This document shows positions 7,205 through 16,732 of a DNA stretch of 64,000 nt, in pieces (positions within the stretch are counted from its first letter, which is position 1; each line of letters begins with the position of its first letter). The translations under genes and the position numbers were made by a program. The DNA comes from Flavobacteriaceae bacterium (GTDB lineage: Bacteria; Bacteroidota; Bacteroidia; Flavobacteriales; Flavobacteriaceae): positions 1 through 64,000 of the forward strand of contig JAITMD010000008.1 of NCBI GenBank assembly GCA_031277535.1, in the 5' to 3' direction. The notes beneath the pieces were generated by a model, which saw nothing but the letters and a program-made list of their open reading frames with translations, made no database searches and was not told the origin of the DNA.

Positions 7205-9322
7205 TTATTTCAACTTTTTAATTCCCATGTTAAACAAGGTAAATGCTTGTAAATCTACATTTTCTTGTACTTGTTGTGCAATAGATTTACCTGCTCCATG
7301 TCCTGCATTTGTTTCAATACGAATCAACATAGGGTTCTTTCCTGTGTTTTTCGCTTGCAACTCAGCAGCAAACTTAAAGCTATGTGCTGGCACCACTCTA
7401 TCATCGTGATCACCTGTAGTCACCATAGTAGCAGGATACGCTACTGCTTTTACGTTGTGTAATGGAGAATACCCTTTTAAGTAATCAAACATCTCTTTAT
7501 TATCTTCCGATGTTCCATAGTCATACGCCCATCCTGCACCTGCAGTAAATGTATGGTAACGCAACATATCTAATACTCCTACTGCTGGCAAAGCTACTTT
7601 CATAAGATCAGGACGTTGCGTCATAGTTGCACCAACTAACAACCCTCCGTTCGAACCTCCTTTAATCGCTAAGAAGTCAGATGATGTATATTTATTATCA
7701 ATTAAGTATTGTGCAGCAGCAATAAAATCGTCAAACACATTCTGTTTCTTCATTTGTGTACCTGCCACATGCCACTCTTTTCCATACTCTCCACCTCCTC
7801 TAAGGTTTGGAACCGCATATACTCCTCCATTCTCTAACCAAATAGCATTTGCAATACTAAATGATGGAGTAAGACTCACATTAAACCCTCCGTAAGCATA
7901 AAGCATTGTAGGATTTGTACCATCTAATTTCAATCCTTTCTTATGAGTAATAATCATTGGCACCTTTGTTCCATCTTTAGAAGTATAGAACACCTGTTTA
8001 GACTCGTACTTAGAAGAGTCAAACTTCACTTTTGGTTGCTGATATACTGTAGACACTCCATCTATTGGATTAAAAGCATATACTGTACCTGCTGTAATGT
8101 AGTTTGTAAATGTATAGTACAAAGTAGTATCCTCTTTTTTACCGTCAAAGCCACTCACTGTACCCAATCCTGGTAATTTTACTTCTCTTACTTTCTTTCC
8201 ACTATACTCATATTGTTCTACTACCGCTACTGCATCTTTCAAATAATTAGCAAAGATGTATCCAGCACCCTTTGTTGGTGTCAATACATTCTTCGTTTCA
8301 GGAATAAAATCTACCCAATGTGCTTGTCCTGCGTTCTTTGGATCAACAGTAACTACACGTGTATTAGGAGCTTTATAATCTGTTGTGATATACAACTTCC
8401 CATCTTTGCTATCCAATACTTCATTGCTGTTATCAAAATTGTTAACCAAAGTAACGATTGGACTATTAGCTACTGTAAGGTCTTTTAAGTAAAGCTCATT
8501 CCCATAAGTAGAGTTTGCAGCAGTAATCACAAGATATTTATTATCCCCTGTTACAGTACCTCCTACGTAACGTCTCTTTTGATCTTTTCCAAAAACAAGA
8601 GCATCTTCTTTTTGAGCAGTTCCAAGTTTATGGAAATACAATTTATGCTGATCTGTTTTTGCAGACAATTCACTTCCCTTAGGTTTGTCATAACTTGAAT
8701 AGTAGAACCCTTCGTTACCCAACCAAGATACACCACTAAACTTAACATCTACCAATGTATCACCAATAACTGATTTTGTTTCAGTATCTAAAACAATCAC
8801 TTTTCTCCAGTCACTCCCCCCTTCAGAGATAGCATATGCTGCCTTAGAACCATCTTCAGAGAAATCTACACTACCCAAAGAAGTAGTACCATCTTTTGAA
8901 AACTTGTTTGGATCTAAAAACACTTCCTCTTTACCCGCTTCGTTTTTACGATACAAGATAGACTGGTTCTGTAGTCCGTCGTTTTTAAAGAAATACGTAT
9001 ATTTTCCCTCTTTGAAAGGAGCACCAATCTTCTCATAATTCCACGCTTCTTCCATTTGCTTTTTCAACTCATCTCTAAAAGGTATCTGAGCCAAATAATC
9101 AAATGTAACTGCATTCTCTGCTTTTACCCAAGCAGCAGTTTCATCAGAACGGTCATCTTCCAACCAACGGTACGGATCTGCTACATCAACACCAAAGTAG
9201 GTATCTACTACATCTCCTTTTTTTGTATCTGGATATTTCAATTCTATTGTCTTCTCGCTTCCTCCATCTTTACACGAGATAACAACGGCTGCAATAAGAA
9301 GTGTCATAAGTGATTTTCTCAT
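7205..9322 (-). CDS. prolyl oligopeptidase (S9A) lipoprotein
   Basis: 705 aa. A lipoprotein signal (AAVVISC, Cys 17) is followed by the N-terminal S9 extension (DPYRWLEDD), a seven-bladed propeller and the C-terminal alpha/beta hydrolase. Catalytic Ser about 557 in GGSNGGLL, Asp about 640 in GDHDDRVVP and His about 674 in NAGHGAG. It cleaves short peptides after proline; the lipid anchor places it in the periplasm or on the outer membrane, which is usual in Bacteroidota. Single gene. Confidence 0.95.
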   Translation of the reverse strand: MRKSLMTLLIAAVVISCKDGGSEKTIELKYPDTKKGDVVDTYFGVDVADPYRWLEDDRSDETAAWVKAENAVTFDYLAQIPFRDELKKQMEEAWNYEKIGAPFKEGKYTYFFKNDGLQNQSILYRKNEAGKEEVFLDPNKFSKDGTTSLGSVDFSEDGSKAAYAISEGGSDWRKVIVLDTETKSVIGDTLVDVKFSGVSWLGNEGFYYSSYDKPKGSELSAKTDQHKLYFHKLGTAQKEDALVFGKDQKRRYVGGTVTGDNKYLVITAANSTYGNELYLKDLTVANSPIVTLVNNFDNSNEVLDSKDGKLYITTDYKAPNTRVVTVDPKNAGQAHWVDFIPETKNVLTPTKGAGYIFANYLKDAVAVVEQYEYSGKKVREVKLPGLGTVSGFDGKKEDTTLYYTFTNYITAGTVYAFNPIDGVSTVYQQPKVKFDSSKYESKQVFYTSKDGTKVPMIITHKKGLKLDGTNPTMLYAYGGFNVSLTPSFSIANAIWLENGGVYAVPNLRGGGEYGKEWHVAGTQMKKQNVFDDFIAAAQYLIDNKYTSSDFLAIKGGSNGGLLVGATMTQRPDLMKVALPAVGVLDMLRYHTFTAGAGWAYDYGTSEDNKEMFDYLKGYSPLHNVKAVAYPATMVTTGDHDDRVVPAHSFKFAAELQAKNTGKNPMLIRIETNAGHGAGKSIAQQVQENVDLQAFTLFNMGIKKLK

Positions 9323-9473
9323 AAATATTAATTATTAGTTATAATAAGATTCTTTACAATAGGGTAAATATATCCAAATATTCTCAAAATAAGCTATAAC
9401 CCCCATCTTGAAAACAGGAATTGTACCAAATTCTTTAATTATATTTCCCACATACAAATCGTTAGATAATAGC

Positions 9474-9503
9474 AAAGAGTAAGACATCGCTATCTTACTC
9501 TTT
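9474..9503 (-). terminator. hairpin terminator after the DUF4625 gene
   Basis: A perfect 11-bp inverted repeat AAAGAGTAAGA (9474-9484) / TCTTACTCTTT (9493-9503), just downstream of the DUF4625 stop on the - strand. Only a short T run follows. Confidence 0.65.
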
Positions 9504-9516
9504 ACCAATTTATGGA

Positions 9517-10038
9517 TTAATGTGTGTGTCCGTGGTCACCTCCACCTTGTCCTTTATCTACAATATCAATTGTACGATACTCCATTGCTTGATTACCTGC
9601 AGCATCGAGTACCTTTACTACAAAGTGGTATTCTCCTCTCTTAGCATCTTCAGGTATTTCAATCTCGTGATGATGAATATGTGCGTTTTTTAGTCCGCGG
9701 ATATCATCCCAACTATTTTTATACTTGAATGCTTTTCTTGCATCATTCTCAGGATCGTGTTCATGATCGTGATCATCTTCTGCCAACACTACACTGTGTG
9801 TATGCGTATGCCCATCAGCAGAGTGAATATCTATATCATAAGACCCCAATGCAATATTGTCAGATACATCCATGTCAAAATGAATAGACGAACCTACTTC
9901 GATGGCCTCCTCATTTTCGGGTGCATTTAATTTAATTACTGGTTTTTCCGTATCTATGTCGCTATCGTTCTTTAAACAAGAAGTAAAACAAACACTACTT
10001 AATACTACTATGCTAACTATATTTAAAAATTTCTTCAT
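9517..10038 (-). CDS. DUF4625 domain lipoprotein, histidine-rich
   Basis: 173 aa. Lipobox CFTSC (Cys 21), then an Ig-like DUF4625 fold (EKPVIKLNAPENEEAIEVGSSI, closing VVKVLDAAGNQAMEYRTIDI). Histidine clusters stand out: DGHTHTHS, DDHDHEHD, NAHIHHHE and the C-terminal GGGDHGHTH. This strongly suggests binding of Zn, Cu or a similar metal at the cell surface or in the periplasm; the metal cannot be told from sequence. It is the last gene of the cluster led by the small protein at 13306 and the TonB receptor. Confidence 0.85.
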   Translation of the reverse strand: MKKFLNIVSIVVLSSVCFTSCLKNDSDIDTEKPVIKLNAPENEEAIEVGSSIHFDMDVSDNIALGSYDIDIHSADGHTHTHSVVLAEDDHDHEHDPENDARKAFKYKNSWDDIRGLKNAHIHHHEIEIPEDAKRGEYHFVVKVLDAAGNQAMEYRTIDIVDKGQGGGDHGHTH

Positions 10039-10136
10039 TTGATTTGATGTTTTAGGTTTACTATATCCTTTTGGCCTCTTTAACTTTTTTCGATGGCGTG
10101 ATATCTATTGGGATATAGATAAAATGTTGTTTTTAA

Positions 10137-10487
10137 TTATTTGCAAAATGAGCTTTTAAAATCAACACTCCCCGGAGGACCACGCGACCAAAAAAAGGAA
10201 CTAAACTGCTCTTTATAACTGGCTACTTGAACATTATAATAAACTATAACACACCCTACCACCACGGCAGAAAACACCATAACAGGAGTTTCTATGGCTG
10301 GCGAAAACTTACATAAATACTGTTCGCAATAGTGTATATTTTTGGCATCTACCCATTCCAATTTAGAAGAGCGATGTCCAAAGTTATGTTCGATAACAAC
10401 ATAGTGTAGTATGTTGCTTAGTGTAGGAATAGAAAAACTAATAATTCCAAGTATACTAAGCCATACCCCTATGTGCTTTCTCTTCAT
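10137..10487 (-). CDS. small His/Cys membrane protein with R-G-P-P tail
   Basis: 116 aa, no family I can name with certainty. Two hydrophobic segments (about residues 8-28 and 68-88). Between them lies a His/Cys block: LHYVVIEHNFGH, an EW pair, and NIHYCEQYLCKF. The tail is WSRGPPG. The layout parallels the 124-aa protein at 12932-13306 on the other side of the TonB receptor (EH, EW, HH/C..C, R-x-P-P), suggesting a common family. Its ATG follows the TonB receptor stop codon with no gap, so translation is probably coupled. A metal-handling role alongside the receptor is an inference. Confidence 0.7.
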   Translation of the reverse strand: MKRKHIGVWLSILGIISFSIPTLSNILHYVVIEHNFGHRSSKLEWVDAKNIHYCEQYLCKFSPAIETPVMVFSAVVVGCVIVYYNVQVASYKEQFSSFFWSRGPPGSVDFKSSFCK

Positions 10488-12854
10488 CTAAAAGGGTATT
10501 TGAATCATCAACTGTATAGAACGTCCTAATTCAGGAATACCCAATGGGCGATAAAAACTGGTGTGATTTAGCACCTTGGTATTGAATATATTCGTAGCAG
10601 ACAAAGTTGTTTTGGCTTGCACACCACCTACGTGAACCGTTGATGATATACCTGCTCCAAAACTCTGACTACTTGGTGTAATTTCTTCTCCTTGTGCTAT
10701 GCGTTGTTGTTCTGCATACCATTTTCCATTAAAGTAAATCTCTGATTGCTTCAATGTTTTTGTGTCGTTAAAACTATAACGCACCTCTCCAAACACATTC
10801 ATTGGGGGAGAGAAAGGCAATGGATATGCACCGCTTTTACCATTAGATACTTGTTTGTTGTACAAGTATTCTAATACAGCTGATACATTCAGCTTGTCAA
10901 AAAACTGTTTTTCCACCTTCCACTCAAACCCAGTGATAACTGCCTTTGATTGGGTATACTCATAAATTTGTCCACTATCTGGTAAGATAGAAAAACTACC
11001 CGAAGGTTTTAAGTAGATATAATTGGTAAAATAATATAGATAAGGACTAAAAGTAGTGCTAAACGTTTTTGTTTCGTAAGCTGCTCTAAAGTCCAGTGCT
11101 ATTCCTTTTTCAGGATCCAAATCAGGATTTCCCTTCTCATGTCTAAAAGCTCCATGGTGTACCCCATTAGAAGCCAATTCTATTGCTGTAGGAAAACGGA
11201 AGTTTGTTCCTGCCGTTGCTCCAAAATTTATCTCGTCTGTCAGGCGGTACTTTGCACCAATCATTCCATTCAAACTTGTGAATGAACGATCTGTTGTACT
11301 GCTTCGTTGTGCATATTTATTAGCCAACTGGTCTGCATAACCTTGTTCTTTTAGATAAGCAAATAGAAATTCATCATAGAACGGTTTAACGTGAATGCTT
11401 GCATAATCGAAACGTGCACCAGCTTCCACCGTAAGACTTTCGTTTACAAAATATTCATACATTCCGAACACACCTGTACCTTGCTTATTAAATTTAGGCA
11501 ACAAAAAGCTATATCCTGCAATAGTGTTATTCTGAAAATTTTGTTGAACTCCCAATGTCAACTTGTTATTATTATCAAATAGGTGCTCATATTTTACTGC
11601 AGCATCTACTGTGTTCAACACAAACTGCAACTCCAAATCTGGATTAGTAGCAGGTGCTGTTTGTTCGTCAAAGTGCGTATGGAAAGCACTCATCTCTTGA
11701 CGTTTATTGTTTTGGAATGCCAAAGTAGCAATCCACTTGTCTTGAGCAGAACTGTTCCAAGTAGTTGTATTTATTACTTTAAAGTGATTTACACTCTGAC
11801 TTGGCATACCTATATTGCGGTGATCTCCATCGTCTGCCACAGATGCTACGTTTGGCAATCCGTGTGATCCTGGGAAAAAACCACTCTTATCATATACATT
11901 ACTAAGGCTCAATACGTTTTTAAAATCGCCATCCACATACCCTATCTGCCCATACAAAGCGAAGTTCTTTGAAGCAGTATTTTTCATTCTTCCACCATAA
12001 ATAGGAATCACTGTATTCAGATAATTAATATCCGAAACAGGTACGCGATAGTCTCCTGCATCTTGTGCTGTAGCCTTAAACTTATAGAAAAACTTATCTT
12101 CTCTTGCCTTCACTTGCACAGCTGCTCCATAAGAGTCATTCACTGTTTTTCCAAACACTGTTGCACTTCCGTTGAAAGAATGCACTTCTGGCAATTTTTC
12201 ATTGTTTATTTTGATTACTCCACCAATAGCGTCACTTCCATACTCTATTGTTCCAACGCCTTTAATTACCTCTACCTCTTCTGTACTAAACGAATCTATT
12301 TCCAATCCGTGGTCGGCACCCCATTGTTGGCCTTCTTGTTTAGCGCCATTTTCTGCTACAGCTACTCTATTAAAACCCAACCCTCGGATAATAGGTTTTG
12401 ATGCTCCTGCACCAATCTCCATCGCATTTACCCCAGGTACAGACTCCAATGTTTTGGCAAAAGAACCTGCAAAGCGCTCTACCAATTTCTGGTTGCTTAC
12501 TTTTTCTGTATTAGCTACTGTTTTTTGTGCATGCGTATCTACCACCACTTGTTCAAGTAGTGTCGCATCTTCTTTTAAGTGAAAGTGTACTTTCAGATCG
12601 GTATCAACCTGCAATAATGTATCTATTGGCTTGTAGCCAATAAAAGAAATTTTTAATCGATGTTTGCCTTTGTCTAAAGGTTGTGATTCGAATTTTCCCT
12701 TTACATCAGTCATAAACGACTGATTTCCTATAATGATAGTGCTACCTGGCAATGGCTGTCCAAAGTCATCAGATACATCTCCACTAAGCTTTACAGACTG
12801 AGCAGATGCAACAATTGATAACAAGACAAATAGCACGCTTAGTGTATTTCTCAT
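10488..12854 (-). CDS. TonB-dependent outer membrane receptor, probable metal uptake
   Basis: 788 aa. Signal peptide to about residue 19 (VASAQ), a carboxypeptidase-regulatory-like domain (residues about 22-105, DFGQPLPGSTIIIG...GKFE), a plug domain (GVNAMEIGAGASKPIIRGLG, YGSDAIGGVI) and a 22-strand barrel ending in the C-terminal aromatic IQIPF. Histidines appear in predicted loops (FHTHFDE, NGVHHGAFRHEKG, DDGDHRN), as in zinc receptors of the ZnuD type. The neighbouring His-rich DUF4625 lipoprotein and two His/Cys small proteins also suggest metal or metallophore uptake rather than glycan uptake; no SusD partner is present. Substrate unproven. Confidence 0.9.
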   Translation of the reverse strand: MRNTLSVLFVLLSIVASAQSVKLSGDVSDDFGQPLPGSTIIIGNQSFMTDVKGKFESQPLDKGKHRLKISFIGYKPIDTLLQVDTDLKVHFHLKEDATLLEQVVVDTHAQKTVANTEKVSNQKLVERFAGSFAKTLESVPGVNAMEIGAGASKPIIRGLGFNRVAVAENGAKQEGQQWGADHGLEIDSFSTEEVEVIKGVGTIEYGSDAIGGVIKINNEKLPEVHSFNGSATVFGKTVNDSYGAAVQVKAREDKFFYKFKATAQDAGDYRVPVSDINYLNTVIPIYGGRMKNTASKNFALYGQIGYVDGDFKNVLSLSNVYDKSGFFPGSHGLPNVASVADDGDHRNIGMPSQSVNHFKVINTTTWNSSAQDKWIATLAFQNNKRQEMSAFHTHFDEQTAPATNPDLELQFVLNTVDAAVKYEHLFDNNNKLTLGVQQNFQNNTIAGYSFLLPKFNKQGTGVFGMYEYFVNESLTVEAGARFDYASIHVKPFYDEFLFAYLKEQGYADQLANKYAQRSSTTDRSFTSLNGMIGAKYRLTDEINFGATAGTNFRFPTAIELASNGVHHGAFRHEKGNPDLDPEKGIALDFRAAYETKTFSTTFSPYLYYFTNYIYLKPSGSFSILPDSGQIYEYTQSKAVITGFEWKVEKQFFDKLNVSAVLEYLYNKQVSNGKSGAYPLPFSPPMNVFGEVRYSFNDTKTLKQSEIYFNGKWYAEQQRIAQGEEITPSSQSFGAGISSTVHVGGVQAKTTLSATNIFNTKVLNHTSFYRPLGIPELGRSIQLMIQIPF

Positions 12855-12931
12855 TGAATTACAAAATGTTTAATAAGTAAAATTAAGATAGACTACAGCC
12901 ATAAAAGGGCGTAGCTATCACTAAAGCTTAA

Positions 12932-13306
12932 TTAAACAGTTGCAGGAGGTGCCCTAAGGGAATAATATACATGAGATAACGGGATGAATTGCTGCACAAC
13001 ATCATCCTGTACTTTTTTATTTATCTCTACATGAAGGAAATCAACAGAAGTAATATCTGCCACAACAGCAGTACTCGGAATCATATCACAAGCAAAACAT
13101 TTTTCAAGAGAATGATGATTCACTTTCCATTCGAATGTTTTTTCTGCACAGCTTCTTTTTTCTATGAAATGTGTATGATTAGCATGCTCTTTTGCATATC
13201 GACTGGTATTAACAGCATGCTCTAAACTATGCACAAATTGAAACACCATAGTAAACATAAAGCTTACTACAAGCAGAAAACGCGCTATGTGAATCTTTCT
13301 TTGCAT
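12932..13306 (-). CDS. small secreted His/Cys protein with R-A-P-P tail
   Basis: 124 aa from MQRKIHIARF. A hydrophobic N-terminus (FLLVVSFMFTMVFQFVHS) acts as signal or anchor, followed by SLEHAVN, an EW pair, NHHSLEKCFACDM with a CxxC, and the C-terminus YYSLRAPPATV. Small secreted His/Cys proteins ending in R-(A/G)-P-P are known beside metal TonB receptors (DUF2946-like in Proteobacteria); membership here is an inference. The start at 13306 rather than 13327 is chosen because the -7 element TATATTTG (13319-13312) lies inside the longer frame. First gene of the metal cluster. Confidence 0.72.
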   Translation of the reverse strand: MQRKIHIARFLLVVSFMFTMVFQFVHSLEHAVNTSRYAKEHANHTHFIEKRSCAEKTFEWKVNHHSLEKCFACDMIPSTAVVADITSVDFLHVEINKKVQDDVVQQFIPLSHVYYSLRAPPATV

Positions 13307-13311
13307 AATCG

Positions 13312-13340
13312 CAAATATAGCCAACATTATTTAAAACCAA
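13312..13340 (-). promoter_or_regulatory. promoter of the probable metal-uptake cluster
   Basis: On the - strand TTG (13340-13338), an 18-bp spacer, TATATTTG (13319-13312), very close to the ATG at 13306. With such a short leader the transcript may be nearly leaderless. No clear Fur/Zur-type palindrome was seen. Confidence 0.7.
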
Positions 13341-13488
13341 ACATTTTATTGTCTTTTTGCCTCTATTTACATAAAAAAGAGAGCTAATTATGTTTTTCTC
13401 TGTCAGCTACTTTTAGCATTTTAGCACAGTTATTACAAAGGTTCATGCATTTCTATATCCTTTTTTTTTAGACAACAAGTTTTTTACA

Positions 13489-14820
13489 TTACCTCACTTC
13501 TTTTTTCCCATTCTCGTCAAAGTAACTTGCTTTTCCATCTTCTTTACCCTCTTTATAATTTTTAATTGCCTTCACTTTTCCATTGTCATAATACATCGTC
13601 ATTACCCCATTTAATTTATCATTTACATAAGTCATTTCCCTTTCTACCTTTCCATTTACATAATAGTCTTTGGCTATGCCCTCTTGTTTTCCATTCTTAT
13701 AGTTAGCTTCTTTCTCTACGCCTCCTATCCCGTAATACGACTTTGTAAGTCCATCTTGTTTTCCATCTTTCCAATGAATCTCTTTGTACAATTGACCATC
13801 TTCCAGATAATACTTACTCAATCCTACCGCAACCCCATTTACATAGGTACCCTCTTCTTTTATTGCTCCATTTTCATAATATTCTTTAACATTACCTTCT
13901 AAATCATCATTTTTATAGTTCTTACTGGCCTTCAACTTTCCATTGTTGTAATAATATTTTGCAGGGCCATTTTTTCTTCCGTCTTTCCACAACAATTCCT
14001 TCTCCAACTGCTTATTTGCGTAATAAAACTTAGCTGTTATAACTCCTGTATTGTCACCAAAATCAATACTTCCTGTTACATTGCCATTTTCACTATAATC
14101 TTTTGCCAATCCTACTTCTTTTCCCTCTTTGTAGTTTGCCTCTTGTTTTAGCTGTCCGGAAGGGTAATAAGACTTCGCTATGCCATCTCTTTCCCCATTT
14201 TTCCAATGAGTTTCTCTCTCAAACGTACCGTCTATTGCATACTCCTTGGTTAATCCATCTTGTATTCCCTCTTTAAAACTAATTACAGCTTTGATCACTC
14301 CTGTGTCATAATACACCGTACTTATTCCATGCTCTTTCCCCTCTTTTTGAGTTGTTTCCATCTCAATTACTCCATTTTCATAATACGATTTAGCACCTCC
14401 TTCAAGTTTACCATTTTTAAAATTAACAACTTTCGCCAATTGCCCATTGGGATAATAATATTTCCCTACCCCCTCTTCTTTATTCTCTTTAAAAAACACG
14501 TCTTTTTCTATCTTCCCATTCTTGAAATAGCTTTTATAAGCACCAGATACTTGCCCTTCTTTATAACTTGTTTCCACCAATAGCTTTCCACTTTCATCGT
14601 AAGCTTTAGCTGCTCCATCTTCTTTGCCATTTTTAAAGTTCAATTCTTGCATTACCTGTCCATTTTTGTAATACTCTTTCGATGTACCAGTGTATCCTTC
14701 TGTACTATTTTCCTCATAGTAAATTCCACCTCTTTTTTGAAGTTTATTAAAATCTATTACTCTACTTTGAAAACTCATCAAAGAAAAACTCAACAATACA
14801 AACATTAAAAATTTACTCAT
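13489..14820 (-). CDS. secreted MORN-like repeat protein (17 repeats)
   Basis: 443 aa. Signal peptide (MSKFLMFVLLSFSLMSFQS), then about 17 repeats of about 23 residues, each of the form KxYYxNGxLxxExxYKxGKxxGxA. These are MORN_2 repeats as in the YwqK family, often annotated as antitoxin although no toxin partner is visible here. Repeats 7-9 and 13-15 are more like each other than their neighbours (HWKNGERDGIAKSYY against HWKDGKQDGLTKSYY), pointing to block duplication. Probably periplasmic or surface-exposed. Function unknown; no operon partner. Confidence 0.8.
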   Translation of the reverse strand: MSKFLMFVLLSFSLMSFQSRVIDFNKLQKRGGIYYEENSTEGYTGTSKEYYKNGQVMQELNFKNGKEDGAAKAYDESGKLLVETSYKEGQVSGAYKSYFKNGKIEKDVFFKENKEEGVGKYYYPNGQLAKVVNFKNGKLEGGAKSYYENGVIEMETTQKEGKEHGISTVYYDTGVIKAVISFKEGIQDGLTKEYAIDGTFERETHWKNGERDGIAKSYYPSGQLKQEANYKEGKEVGLAKDYSENGNVTGSIDFGDNTGVITAKFYYANKQLEKELLWKDGRKNGPAKYYYNNGKLKASKNYKNDDLEGNVKEYYENGAIKEEGTYVNGVAVGLSKYYLEDGQLYKEIHWKDGKQDGLTKSYYGIGGVEKEANYKNGKQEGIAKDYYVNGKVEREMTYVNDKLNGVMTMYYDNGKVKAIKNYKEGKEDGKASYFDENGKKEVR

Positions 14821-15382
14821 ATCTACTTTTTAAATTTCAATTCTAAAATCCCTTTCTTATTTATCACTAAAATTACTATTTTTAAATTGTTGTTTTAACC
14901 TTTAATACAGTCTTATTTATACCGCCATATAGACAACAAAACTGCTATTTAGCACTTAATTACAAACCATTAGCAGTATTTTAAAGTGTGTTTTACTTCA
15001 AAAGCAATACGTTGTTTCTTCGAGCACGGCTTTGGTCTCTTTTTACTCTCCTTCGCAAAAAGGCCTCTCTACCAAACCAAATACGGGAGATGCTCGAACA
15101 CTACCAAAAGGAATGCAAAACAAAAACAACTAACTATCTATATTTCAATAAATTAATCCCTTTAAAAAAGTGCAATTGAATTCAAAAATGGCAAGAGAGT
15201 TCAAAAAAACCAAACGAAGGCATTTTAGAGCATTTTAGATCAAAAAAGACAGTGATAAATCAAAAAATGCTCGGCTTATGTTATTTTTACAGCAACCAAC
15301 AAAATGAGGATTCTCTTCTTTTTTGCTGGCGTACACAGAAAAGATAAGTGAGAATATAACAATCAGGTTCACATAGGTTTTA
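14821..15382. other. 560-bp gap without a convincing gene
   Basis: It contains one copy of a dispersed element (15030-15110). A 63-codon GTG-initiated frame (14988-15179) runs through that element but has no promoter or family support. The rest is AT-rich with no hairpin of note. Confidence 0.6.
15030..15110 (+). repeat. dispersed element, copy A
   Basis: Aligns by hand with 57182-57263 on the same strand: about 25 of 33 identical in the left part (CTTCG/AAAAAG core) and about 18 of 22 in the right part (CTCGAA....ACCAAAAG), with almost the same spacing between. Its AAAAGGC.TCTCTACC segment also matches the reverse complement of 36548-36589. Confidence 0.6.
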
Positions 15383-15390
15383 TACCTTTG
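15383..15390 (+). promoter_or_regulatory. -7 element of the permease gene
   Basis: TACCTTTG fits TAnnTTTG; the ATG is at 15412. Confidence 0.6.
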
Positions 15391-15411
15391 TGCCTTAATT
15401 AACTCAAAATA

Positions 15412-16599
15412 ATGAAAAGCAAACTATTAGGTAGCATATTGATTATTGCAGGTTCTTCCATCGGTGGAGGAATGCTGGCAATGCCTATTACTTCGGCAGG
15501 AATAGGTTTTATTGGAAGCAGTATATTACTATTCTCGATTTGGTTTGCTATGTGCTACACAGCTTTATTGATGGTTAAGATATACGACTATAACGACAAA
15601 GAAGCGGGGTTTGATACCTTGACGCGTAAATATGCAGGCTATGCCCTAAACCGAATTGCGGGAGCCAGTCTTATGTTTCTGATCTATGGACTTACAGCTG
15701 CCTACATGACTGGTGGCGGTACAATACTACAAGAAATACTGAGCAAGTCTTTCACGGTGGCTATAGATACGCGTATTTGTATTTTGTTGTTCTCCATCGT
15801 ATTTAGTGGTATTGTTATTTTTAGTACGCAAATGGTTGATTGGTTTACAAGGGTACTCTTTATTGCCAAACTAATCTTTTTTGTGTTGCTTATTGCTTTG
15901 CTTATTCCCCTTGTTGACGGGCAAAACTTACTGAGTATGCCTCTATCAAAAGGGTTAATATTAACAGCCATTCCAGCAGTTTTCACTTCTTTTGGTTTCC
16001 ATGGTAGCATACCGAGTATTGTAAACTATTTGGACGGTAAAAAGAAATTATTAAAACAAGCCTTTGTATTGGGTAGTTTGTTGCCATTAGTGATTTACTT
16101 GATTTGGCAAGTAATGGTTTTAGGTAGCTTAGATCAAACACTTTTTATGTCTATTCTACAGGAAAACCTTGGACTAAAGGGACTTATTATGAGTATTAGA
16201 GAAATATCAACCGATAGTCATGTTGAAAACTTGTTTAGTTTATTTGCAGCAGCAGCATTAGGTACATCTTATCTGGGAGTTAGCATTGGTTTGTTTGACT
16301 ACTACCAAGATTTATTTAGAAACAAGAATAAAAAAAACATAAAGTTTTGGTCTGGTATTAGCACCTTTATCCCACCTTTATTGTTTGCCCTGTTCTATCC
16401 ACAAGGTTTCACTATCGCATTGGGTTACGCTGCTATTGCAGGGGTAATCTTGGCATTAATTATACCAACGGTGCTCTATATCAAAGCAATGAAGGTGCAT
16501 GAGCAAACGATTTCCATAGTAGAAAAGCTAATTATAGCCTTTATATTCCTTTTGGCTATGGTAATTGTAATAGCACAATTCTACACTGTAACTAATTAA
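15412..16599 (+). CDS. aromatic amino acid permease (TyrP/Mtr family)
   Basis: 395 aa, eleven or so transmembrane helices. The N-terminal IIAGSSIGGGMLAMPI is the hallmark of the hydroxy/aromatic amino acid permease family (HAAAP; TyrP, Mtr, TnaB), and the TSFGFHGSIPSIVNYL segment in the middle is also characteristic. It is expected to import tyrosine or tryptophan with protons across the inner membrane; which one cannot be told. Family length is about 400, so it is intact. Single gene with its own promoter. Confidence 0.92.
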   Translation: MKSKLLGSILIIAGSSIGGGMLAMPITSAGIGFIGSSILLFSIWFAMCYTALLMVKIYDYNDKEAGFDTLTRKYAGYALNRIAGASLMFLIYGLTAAYMTGGGTILQEILSKSFTVAIDTRICILLFSIVFSGIVIFSTQMVDWFTRVLFIAKLIFFVLLIALLIPLVDGQNLLSMPLSKGLILTAIPAVFTSFGFHGSIPSIVNYLDGKKKLLKQAFVLGSLLPLVIYLIWQVMVLGSLDQTLFMSILQENLGLKGLIMSIREISTDSHVENLFSLFAAAALGTSYLGVSIGLFDYYQDLFRNKNKKNIKFWSGISTFIPPLLFALFYPQGFTIALGYAAIAGVILALIIPTVLYIKAMKVHEQTISIVEKLIIAFIFLLAMVIVIAQFYTVTN

Positions 16600-16704
16600 C
16601 ATTTTATTATAAAAAGCTCGATTATTTTCCTTATTTTTAGTTAAGAAACTGTTTTTTGATCTTTAATTGCCGAATTTTGTAGACTACAAAAAAAGGAACT
16701 TTGG

Positions 16705-16712
16705 TACCTTTG
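16705..16712 (+). promoter_or_regulatory. -7 element of the envelope operon 16733-20610
   Basis: TACCTTTG, 20 nt before the ATG at 16733. Confidence 0.6.
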
Positions 16713-16732
16713 CAAATTAATTAAACAACAAT

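Noticed and set aside
12172..12582. 136-codon frame opposite the TonB receptor
   Set aside because: Lies fully antisense to a well-supported receptor gene; composition is the mirror of that gene.
13489..14820. YwqK-type antitoxin of a toxin-antitoxin pair
   Set aside because: Repeat type matches, but the protein is secreted, far longer than an antitoxin, and no toxin gene is adjacent.
14988..15179. 63-codon GTG-initiated frame
   Set aside because: No promoter, no family; it runs through a dispersed element and is reported as repeat instead.
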